DNA of 14,031 bases from Ichthyophonus hoferi (taxonomy: Eukaryota > Opisthokonta > Ichthyosporea > Ichthyophonida > Ichthyophonidae): the NCBI GenBank assembly GCA_002751075.1, contig NAOQ01000583.1, forward strand, positions 3,455 to 17,485, given 5' to 3'. The notes beneath the pieces were generated by a model. That model did not search any database, was not told where the DNA came from, and saw nothing but the letters and a program-made list of their open reading frames with translations. Position numbers and translations under genes: made by a program. Below, piece by piece: positions 1-7,859 of this stretch (position 1 is the first letter of the stretch; the number at the start of each line of letters is the position of its first letter).

Positions 1-29
<29 letters not shown>
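1..29. repeat. (TA)n microsatellite
   Basis: An uninterrupted TA dinucleotide run begins at the window edge, so its full length is unknown. A more irregular AT-only stretch of TAATA/TATAT units follows at about 139-185. Confidence 0.95.
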
Positions 30-32
<3 letters not shown>

Positions 33-226
33 TATATAGTATAAGGTATAAGATAAGAGACAAGGTCCCCCGTACTATTATCTACCTTCCTATTTAAGCC
101 TCCTTGTTAAATTTGTTAAAAATTAACAGGTGTAGGATATAATAATATATAATAATATATAATATATATTATATTATAGATATTATTATACGCTAATGTA
201 ATATATAATATTGCATCTGGTACCTT

Positions 227-256
227 ACGCGTGCAAGAGAACAGTTTGGCGGGAAA
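227..256. promoter_or_regulatory. MluI-box plus E2F-type site pair
   Basis: ACGCGT (227-232) is the core of the MCB box bound by fungal MBF-type G1/S regulators. Thirteen bases on, TTTGGCGGGAAA (245-256) is, on the minus strand, TTTCCCGCCAAA, the textbook E2F/DP site. Both stand out as GC-rich words in very AT-rich DNA. No gene is visible just to the right, so a gene transcribed leftward beyond position 1 is the likeliest target. That is inference; the sequence shows only the two words and their spacing. Confidence 0.4.
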
Positions 257-266
257 ATAGCAGACT

Positions 267-690
267 ATGATTGGTGTTTACTTTTATTGGATGTAATTAA
301 TTAGCTTGTATTAGGATAATATTTTAGAATTATTAGTGTTTTATTTTATTGGATTTAATTAATTAGTTATTAGTAAAAAGATAATAAGTAGGCGGAAAGG
401 GCAAGTTTAATTGTATTAGTTAGTTTGTATTACCATCATATTTCATCATTATTAGTGTTCTAATTAATTGGATATAATTAATTAGTCATTAGTAGGAAGG
501 TTGGAAAGGTAATTGTAATTATATTAATTATTTTTTATGATTATATTCTACTGTTATTGGTGTTTTATTTGAGTTTAATTAATTAGGAGAATATTATATA
601 GATAATATGGTATTTGTAGTTATATTATGTTATGTTCCACCTCTATTATAATTGGTGCTCGACCTGATTAATTAATTAATGGCGAATTAG
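267..690. repeat. Diverged array of ATTGG / TTAATTAATTAG units
   Basis: About five related units start near 267, 331, 449, 553 and 649, spaced about 63, 118, 104 and 96 bases apart. Each begins with a form of TTATTRGTGTTTTA, most then have an ATTGGAT or similar word, and all carry TTAATTAATTAG or a close form. Spacing varies because the AT-rich tails (TAGTAGGAAGG-like) differ in length. No open frame runs through the array. It may be an old minisatellite or a cluster of CCAAT-box promoter pieces. It does not match the LTR family described below. Confidence 0.5.
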
Positions 691-848
691 TTTAAATGAG
701 TAATTATCCGAAGTAAATAGTAAATAAAATGATGATATGAGAATGATTACTAATGGGTAGGTTATAATATTACAGTGTCATAATAGTATACATTAACAGC
801 TTTATAAACCATGTAACCATCGAAAAGGAACCCTCATTCTATATATAT

Positions 849-1257
849 TATTTGAAATAATAGGTAAAGAGGAGTGCTCATGTGATTTCTATTCGTTTAG
901 AAGGAGGGAAAATACTGAATTAAGGGGAATGTTAACATGTCCCTCTGCATACACAGAGCACAGATATGCTAAGACATTTTTTATTATTAAATAAGTCAAT
1001 AGGACTTGTCTTAGGCAAGACGCCTAAGCAATGAGCTTTCTGAGCCCAAAACATGATCTGAAATGGCTTATTATATGGTCGCAGGACCTCTACCATTGAC
1101 AGGTTCAATTTTTATATAGTACCTTGCATTGCCATTTAGCACCAATAGATAGCTTTATTTTTTCAAGTTACATATATAATAATAATTGCTACTAATAGTA
1201 AATGACTATAGCTTTATAAAGAAATACTTAAATTAATTAAATATTTCTGGCTTAGCA
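849..1257 (-). mobile_element. LTR relic, copy A (complete length, old)
   Basis: On the minus strand this copy begins TGCTAAG at 1257 and ends near 849 in a form of the family's TATTCCCAACA terminus; it is about 409 bases long. Its inner part matches the other copies. For example, a 16-base word (891-906) recurs exactly in copy B (4445-4460), followed by a CTTTGCATAC-like word shared by copies A, B, D and the fragment at 1326. The block at about 1070-1250 aligns with the plus-strand copies at 1776 and 2418. No matching partner LTR or target duplication is seen, so it reads as an old solo or orphan LTR. Confidence 0.7.
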
Positions 1258-1325
1258 TATCAATGCGTAAGTATACAATTATATATGTATAAGATTTCAT
1301 ATTTTTACACCTTTTTGATAAGCTG

Positions 1326-1480
1326 TCTTGGAAACAATAAGTAGAGACAGAAGCGTCCTTGTGGCCTATATTTGTTTAAAAGAAAATAGCATCCCGAATT
1401 AAGGAATGCTTTACCCGACCCTTTGCATACTTGGAATACAAACATGTTTCATTTTGGTTGCATAAATGATGAATAGAACA
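1326..1480 (-). mobile_element. LTR relic, 3' part only
   Basis: TCTTGGAAACAATAAGTAG at 1326-1344 aligns with the terminus of LTR copy D on the opposite strand. CTTTGCATAC at 1421-1430 is identical to copy B. The match fades near 1480, so only the downstream part of the LTR is present. It lies about 70 bases from copy A in the same orientation, which suggests either a nested insertion or a broken tandem pair. Confidence 0.6.
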
Positions 1481-1775
1481 ATCGTGAATATAGCGTTATA
1501 CATAGATGAGGCTATCCCAGATTCATTGGGTTGCACCCATAAAATGTAAGATATATTTTCACTATCAAAACAATTTGGTAAAAGTTAAAGGGTAGGATTA
1601 TACGATTGGTAAAACTAGCAGAACGCAGTTAGTTAGGCAGCCAGTTGTTGGCCTCAAGTTGTTAGCATTTTCTATTGGCTTTCTTGTTTATTTTAATTAT
1701 TATAGTTTGAAGAGATATTAAGATCTCATGTGAGATATTAAGTTCTTAATATATTATATATATATATATTTAAAA
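1481..1775. other. Spacer without recognisable gene
   Basis: No coding frame or known element is seen. GAGATATTAAG occurs twice, at 1712-1722 and 1732-1742, and a TA run sits just before the next LTR relic. The stretch may be older repeat material that can no longer be recognised. Confidence 0.5.
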
Positions 1776-2640
1776 TGTTAAAACAGGATTATTTAACTAA
1801 TTTGGGTATTCGTTATATATATATATATAAGTTTAATATTATTGGAAATTAGCATCACAATGCAGCTTGGAAAAATAATTAGTGAAAAATATTGATGTTA
1901 GACGGCAATCCAAAGTTATCCATAAAAATCGAATCAGGCAATGGTAGAGATCCTGAAACTATGTAAGAGGCGCATTATTTCACCCAAGGCATAAAAAATA
2001 TGAAAAAGGAATACGAAAAAACCTTAACATGGTGACTACTTAGCTGCATGCTTGTCAATCACTAAACGAACTAGGCAATTCCTTATAACAATCAGAAGTG
2101 ACTGTGGCATGGCACCCAATGTGAAAAAAAAAGGAAGACAGTCCACTAAACTGTATGTTAAATGTTCCTGCTCACTCGGGCTCTGAATTCTGGCTCTGGC
2201 TTTGGCTCTGGCTCTGGCTCTAGCTCCGGCCTCTGGCGTCTGGTGACTGGCGGCTGATCTGATGTGTGGGGGTTGTCCGGTTGTTTTTTATACTACCTTG
2301 GTGTAACTTTGAAGCAGGAAATTTTGATAGTTCAAATGCAGATTTGAAGATAGTGTGTAGGTGTAATAAAATTGAATCTCCACACAGAGATCTGAAGTGG
2401 CCTGGGTCAAAGGGGGATGTTAAAACAGGAATAGTTAATTAATTTAGATATTTCTTTATATAACTATAAACATTTAATATTATTGGCAATTATTATTGCA
2501 TGGGGAAATCGTTATAGTAATCTATTGGTGTTTAAACGGCAATGCAAAGTAATCTATAAAAAATGAACCAGGCAATGGTAGAGATCTTGCTACTATTAGT
2601 AGTTGCATAACGTTCTCGACAAGGTAAATGGTTTGGTCAA
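1776..2640 (+). mobile_element. Short LTR-flanked relic, probably non-autonomous
   Basis: Two direct repeats start with the same TGTTAAAACAGGA word, at 1776 and 2418. They align for roughly 200 bases and share GGCAATGGTAGAGATC near their ends. They also match the reverse complement of LTR copies A and B, so they belong to the same family. A purine tract, AAAGGGGGA (2409-2417), lies directly against the second repeat, where a reverse-transcribing LTR element keeps its plus-strand primer. The roughly 400 bases between them show no gag or pol reading. This suggests a small, internally deleted or TRIM-like element. It is old and broken; the right end of each LTR is not clear. Confidence 0.6.
2178..2240. 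repeat. GGCTCT hexamer repeat
   Basis: Several copies of GGCTCT or its variants (GGCTTT, AGCTCC, GGCCTC) follow each other inside the short LTR-flanked relic. Six-base units would encode a two-residue repeat: Ser-Gly/Gly-Ser on the plus strand, or Glu-Pro/Lys-Pro on the minus strand. The stretch is far more GC-rich than its surroundings. Confidence 0.7.
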
Positions 2641-2649
2641 TAGATCAAT

Positions 2650-3470
2650 AGATAGTGTATGAGCACTTACATTAATGAAATAGTTCGCTAATAAAGAGCC
2701 ATTCAAATGGGGATAAAAGTATTAGATTATCGAGATAAGATCGGCCAATTCTAGTGGGTCTCAGTAATCTTTCGTGAAATTGTATTAGCCATTAAGAATA
2801 TTTACGATTGGTCCTATTTACAATAATGAACGTACAATAACCTTAGCTAGATATGCAAAGATCGGGAAAGAATAAAACAAAAAGGAAATCACCAATAGAA
2901 GCCCTCATTCACACGCGCCTGATGCTCATGCCATCAAATACAAAACCTCACTCGTAACATACAAAACCTTAACAGTTATTATTTGATTAAACTATGTCGT
3001 AATATATATGTATAATGATTGCATTTTTATTGTAATACCTAGTTCACCATTGGCACTCGAATACGATAATCAATGTTCAGATCTTTCGCTCGTCAATCAG
3101 AGGACGGTTTACTAACATTAAATTGTGATAATAGCTATTATTTACATTATACTATAGCGCCCCTTATTGATTGGTCCCATGGTGAAATATCATCACATTA
3201 GCACCCAAGCGAATCAAAGTATCGATTTCGTCTGAATTAGAACGGATATAATTACTAAAACCAGTTACCCAGAGAGTCAACATACACGTCTGTTATAGGA
3301 CCACTACCACTTCAACCGAGTCTTGAAGACAAATCAGATCAATTGGCTATTACTACCGCTGGCCCAGCAAAACCAACTGTTACACAACGTTCAATTGGGG
3401 CTCTTGAAGCCTGTGGGCAGGTCACTAGAACTATAACAGCTATATTTAATTCATAGTAAATAATTAGTTA
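2650..3470 (-). mobile_element. Unclassified repeat family, copy 1
   Basis: Two blocks recur at about 10880-12340. The first (about 2650-2880) matches 11820-12060. The second (about 2900-3440) matches 10990-11560 and includes identical words GAATACGATAATCA (3059-3072 and 11233-11246) and GCTATTACTACC (3346-3357 and 11494-11505). Minus-strand reading gives short protein-like stretches preserved in both copies, such as EIDTLIRLGANV here and EINALMSLGANV in copy 2. A third fragment sits in the host intron at 8704-8934. The protein family was not recognised and the element class is unknown; the copies are old and broken. Confidence 0.6.
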
Positions 3471-4400
3471 TTATGAGTCAGCAATGGTAACATATAGGGT
3501 AAACGTGCCATGTCTTTATCTTAATCCGTAACCGGACACTGATGCATGTCTTGCAACGAACTATATTGCAAACAAAACTAGAAGCCCTGTCTTAATCACA
3601 CAATGGTTAAAATATACCATTCTAAACGCATGTGTTGCGGTAAGACATAATAAAAATAAACCATAAGGCAAGTACATAGATTTCCGGAAAAACTTTGACC
3701 CACATTGATGTCACATGCCTAATTATCATCAAGCACATGTCATGTTTAATTACAAAGACATTAACACATAAAGATTGACACGTGCAGTTAGTCCACTCTA
3801 CACGGTATCATCGCTGCATAGGGTAACCACCTGTTCCGCTGTGGAGGGACTGACCCACCAAAGAGACTTTTTTCAAATGACCCACGGCATGAGGAAATGT
3901 CTTGCATTTTTACTATTTTTTGAGGTTAGTAGTAATAACAATAGTTAATAGGATGGAATAATTGAATGCTCAATTGGCTATTAACTGATTATCACACAAA
4001 TGAATTTGTCAACTCTTCATTACGATTAGATTAATTCATAATTGCCGGTTACTATATTATTAGATATATAGCAAATGATTGGCAAAGAAGATTGATTGAT
4101 AACTATTTATGCAATCATGGTTTCTAAATAGATATTATAAATTTAGAAAGGCCAATCAAAGTGAAGACTAAAAAGTTTTAAATGAAAGTTTTAGGTGGAC
4201 GCATGAAGATTTCTCCGAAACACAAAACCAAATGAATTTCTGTCAACATATTTATTTTTTGAAGCTGGGAGTGCCAAGTCGGTGTAGACCTTCCTATGGT
4301 GACCAATAAAAATATTTTAAATACAGGGGCTTTTAATACTACAGAATATAAATATTAAAATGTTAAAGCTGTATTTTAGGTCAAAAAACATGTTGAGACA
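3471..4400. other. Spacer, possible unrecognised repeat remains
   Basis: No gene could be supported on either strand. Around 3690-3900 the GC content rises, and the minus strand has short protein-like runs that are not recognisable. This part may extend copy 1 of the unclassified repeat, but no second copy was found to confirm it. From 3900 to 4400 the DNA is AT-rich with several CCAAT/ATTGG words and no further structure. Confidence 0.4.
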
Positions 4401-4765
4401 TGATGGGAATAGAGAGTAGACAGGAGCATTCCTGTAATCTTATTATTCGTTTAGAAGGAGAGAGAAAATACCGTATTAACGAATGTTTTAACGTGTCCCT
4501 TTGCATACAAGGAAGACAGATACGATAAAATATGTTTTTATTGTTTGACAAGTCAACTGGACTTGTTAGGCAGGATGGACCTCAAAACAGACGATTTGAT
4601 ATGCCTTATTATATCTCTGCCATTGGCTGGTTCAATTTTGATAGATCACAATACCAATAGATTGCACTATCTATTTTTTTAGACTAGGAATTACCAATAA
4701 TATTATTTGATAATATCTATATAAAAATGCATAAGCTAATTAATTTAATTATTCCTAGTTTAACA
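4401..4765 (-). mobile_element. LTR relic, copy B
   Basis: On the minus strand it starts TGTTAAACTAGGAATAATTA at 4765, close to the TGTTAAAACAGGA start of the plus-strand copies. It ends TATTCCCATCA at 4401, close to the TATTCCCAACA end of copy D. Its length is about 365 bases. It shares a 16-base word (4445-4460) with copy A and CTTTGCATAC (4499-4508) with the fragment at 1326. The flanks show no convincing target-site duplication or purine tract, so whether it is solo or part of a longer element cannot be told. Confidence 0.7.
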
Positions 4766-5390
4766 CTCTAGGCAAATTATTTTGTTCAGGACATCAAGAA
4801 TATGAAAAAATAATATAAAAAGAACCTGTGGCATGGCACTAATCTATTTATTCGGAATTAAGCTAATTATAAACTGAAATCATTATTGGTTTAGGCTTAA
4901 TTATATAATCAACTTTACATAGATTAAGACAGGTACAATAAAAGGTGTAACCATCCAATAAAAATATTGATACGATACAAACCTAACTTTGGCACCAACC
5001 AATGCGATATAAAAACTAAGTTAAACAAGCTCATTGGCCATAACACCTATACGTACGTACACATGGGATATGGGAAAAGGCTGGGTTGTGCCTTATGTAT
5101 TCTTTCTGTGAGAAGAATCATAAACGGCAGCAAACTTACCGAAATTTTATATCTAAGGCTTTTTGGACGCCAATTACGTGGTAGTATTTAAAGCGGAACA
5201 TTTAAAATGTAATGTATTATTAAGAATTAGCGTAAAGATCATATAAATATTTTTTTTTTACTTTTAACTATATAAAATAAAATGAAGTAGGAAAAGAGAT
5301 ACCATGCATATGTTAGTATGCTACATGATATACAAACTATATCGCCGCCTTCAAGCATCTGGACAAGGGGAGAGTACTAGAGAACTCACT

Positions 5391-5425
<35 letters not shown>

Positions 5426-5464
5426 ATATATGGTGAGATAAAAATAATTGCTATGTTGTACAAG
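4766..5464. other. Spacer with a segment shared with 1985-2115
   Basis: The stretch AATATGAAAAA...AACCT followed by CTGTGGCATGGCAC (4826-4839) repeats in the same order at about 1995-2115, where the 14-base word is identical (2102-2115). This points to another copy of internal repeat material. A plus-strand open frame at 4967-5191 (74 codons) has no recognisable motif and is probably chance. An (AT)n run lies at 5394-5421. Confidence 0.4.
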
Positions 5465-5752
5465 TATGGAAGACTCTGGGTATACATAGAGTTAGATGAT
5501 ATGTTATTGTTATCAAACGGTTTGCCACACTCAGATGACGAATTAAATCAAATTTAGTAATTTATATTAGACAACTTGGTATTGAGGGAATATCCTTTAA
5601 TCGTTAATAAAATATCCAGATTCTCCGAATTAGATAATTTTACAACAAAAGCTATCGCAATAGAAAATAATTTAAAACTTCAACGAATACAAACTTGGGA
5701 TTGCACGAATGTGCCAAGATTCTATTTATATTTATTCCTAGGCTGGGTATAG
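5465..5752 (+). mobile_element. Reverse-transcriptase-like relic (retroelement pol)
   Basis: One plus-strand frame reads with pol character. Around 5483-5520 it gives LDDMLLLSNG, which resembles the YxDD-type active-site strand of a reverse transcriptase palm (V/I-Y-L-D-D-M/I-L-L). This is followed by an acidic stretch, a helix-like LDNLV segment and a VNKISRF segment, where DIRS-type and Ty3-type enzymes have IN..KS.F/L. The order and spacing fit. The fragment is short, broken and old, and its family cannot be settled: DIRS-like or Ty3-like are both possible. It is not shown to belong to the LTR family in this window. Confidence 0.4.
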
Positions 5753-6833
5753 AAAAAGCAGTCGGAAATACAATGGCTCTATGGAATATAGCCTCTATCG
5801 TTTATGACCGTAAGCCATTAAAATATTATCGGTTGAAATTCAATATAACCCCTTATTTTTTTTCTGTAATATATTTATACCTACATAACCATATTATTAA
5901 ATAACACGTAAACATATATGACAATACAGATCTTATAATTCACATCCTAACAAACTAACGCGTGTTTTAAAGAGTTCAATCCTCCAATGGATGCGCCACA
6001 CATCTATTTTTAAATAAGGTTAAAATTTTAATTCATGATAACAAAATAATGACGTCAACCGCAAGTCTAAGAGGCAAAGGATAGGCTTAAGATCATATAA
6101 TGAAATGGCATGAATTATCAATTAGTTCTTAATTTAGCCTGTCACATGTTTTGCCCTTGACACCCAATTGAATCTGCGACTAATACCAATACACGTATTG
6201 TTTTGGTTCCCATGACGTAAAAGTTTACGTGGTGTGATAATAAATAGTATTATAATTCATGGAAAATGGCTTTATAGAACCAATATAAATAGAACAAAGC
6301 GTTACATTAGGCTAAAATAATTATAATATCTTTTTATTTTTATTTTTATTATTTGTAAATGCAAAATATAATAATTTGCAAGGCCTTTAAATGCACATTA
6401 TCAGTCCATATATGCTTTACATAGTAGTAATTACGCTTTTTAGTATATATAGGGTTATTTTGGTCAATATTTAAACAAAATAATGCCATATAGAATCATC
6501 TAGACTGTTTTTTGTTTAGGTGTGCATTGCGAATCTACTCACAATTATTATAGTGGCCAGTTTATAGGATTCATTAATACATTGGAATAAAGAATGATGA
6601 CTTAAGATTACGTTGCTAATTGTATGATATGTTTTGCAATACGTATAGATGTATACATCATATTTATTTATATTGTTATATATATTAAAAAAAAACAAGG
6701 GTTATATATCTTAAAGTTTAATTACTGCATTAATAGTCTGTGTGAATTATGGGTATTTCTCTTTAGTATAGGGGAATGAAAAGCTATTTGTACCACTGCG
6801 TTTCCCATGGGGATAGCACGCCAAAAGCAGGGG
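5753..6833. other. AT-rich spacer without supported genes
   Basis: Open frames at 5695-5904 (+) and 6516-6698 (-) are short, low in complexity and look like chance. Two ACGT-core palindromes lie near 6050 and 6215. T-rich runs (about 6330-6350) and oligo-A near 6687 are the only other features. Confidence 0.5.
6050..6057. promoter_or_regulatory. TGACGTCA palindrome (CRE/ATF-type site)
   Basis: A perfect copy of the 8-base site bound by ATF/CREB-type bZIP factors. A related TGACGTAA (6213-6220) starts 163 bases on, overlapping the ACGTAAA-AG-TTTACGT palindrome at 6215-6230. No gene is visible close by, so function is uncertain. Confidence 0.3.
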
Positions 6834-6914
6834 TTGGCTTAGAGACACTAATGCTATTATCTGAAGCATTGATCTCATTGCATCGCTAAACTATTTCATT
6901 GTCTCTTAAGCCAA
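6834..6914. repeat. Long imperfect inverted repeat (possible stem-loop)
   Basis: TTGGCTTAGAGACA (6834-6847) pairs with TGTCTCTTAAGCCAA (6900-6914): 14 pairs with one bulged base and a loop of 52 bases. The region is less AT-rich than its surroundings. A second short hairpin, GCGATA/TATCGC (6952-6969), follows. It could be a structured RNA, the termini of a very small inverted-repeat element, or chance. It resembles no spliceosomal RNA that I could recognise. Confidence 0.45.
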
Positions 6915-6969
6915 TCATTTAGTGTTTATAGTTATAAGGGCTAGAAACAAGGCGATACTAATTTATCGC

Positions 6970-7638
6970 AGCATTTACTATATTTTTGCTTTTTAAAAAT
7001 TTGATTTTTTTTTGTATTCACTCTTGTACCTTTCTTTTGTTTATTTTTGAATTAATCATATGTTAAATAATACTTATTAAAAATATTTTTAAAAATATTT
7101 TCTTTTCGAATTTTATATATGCATATGTGTTTTAAACCTTTGTTTTTAAATGACATTGCCCATAGGATAAGAATTCGCTCTGCTTGAGAATATATATATC
7201 CCACTTTTCTATAATATTTATTCAAGTATATATATATATATATATATATAATACTGCATGTAATACAAACATTCCATTACCTATTTTACAAATATTGTAT
7301 ATAGATATTATGTAATATGCATTTATAATATCCAATAGACATAATACAAATGCGTCATTGGTAATATCGACAAATAGGCTTTAGTAAATTTATTTAGATT
7401 TAGTTCGTACCAATAATACTAAAAGGACCCTATTCTATTTGTTTACCGCACGATACAATCCCTGAATTTAATTCATCGTTTAATCACGTTCTATATTTCG
7501 GCAGTATCAACAAAAATAGTCAATGCGAATTATATAACGATCTACCAATAATAATAAGTATTTATCATGCGATGTATTTTTCCGATTATTTCTAGATATA
7601 ACTAGTATAAATGCAAAGTTATGTGTGAACAGGAAGGT
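6970..7638. other. AT-rich spacer upstream of the host gene
   Basis: No coding frame is supported. It holds a near-palindromic AAAATATTT tract at about 7078-7100 and a (TA)n microsatellite at 7227-7250. Confidence 0.5.
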
Positions 7639-7657
7639 ACCGTATGCATGATACGGT
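7639..7657. other. Perfect hairpin followed by TTG-rich tract
   Basis: ACCGTAT (7639-7645) and ATACGGT (7651-7657) form a 7-bp perfect stem with a GCATG loop. A TTTTGTTGTTGTTGTTTT tract follows directly. It lies about 200 bases upstream of the host gene start and could act in the promoter or in ending an upstream transcript; this is inference. Confidence 0.35.
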
Positions 7658-7767
7658 TTTGTTGTTGTTGTTTTGTATTTTTGCCGAATTTGCTTGTATA
7701 GTAGTGGTACGCCGTATTATTTATTTATTTACGCTTATATTATAACACCAACATATACTAAATTACC

Positions 7768-7805
7768 TATAAAAACTGGCTTCCATGGAGATAAGGAGAA
7801 TTTAG
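7768..7805 (+). promoter_or_regulatory. Candidate TATA box and small upstream ORF
   Basis: TATAAAAA at 7768-7775 lies 92 bases before the chosen start codon, a reasonable position for a core promoter. A six-codon upstream ORF starts at ATG 7785 and ends at TAG 7803-7805. Whether it is in the transcript depends on the start site, which cannot be read from sequence. Confidence 0.4.
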
Positions 7806-7859
7806 ACGTCCAATTTGAGTATTTTTTACTATTTAACTTGAAGCCAGAACCCCGGAGCC

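Noticed and set aside
4967-5191. 74-codon plus-strand open frame
   Set aside because: No motif and no second copy; it lies in decayed repeat DNA, where a frame of this length is expected by chance.
5695-5904. 69-codon plus-strand open frame
   Set aside because: It overlaps the end of the reverse-transcriptase-like relic in another frame, and its second half is translated AT-rich DNA.
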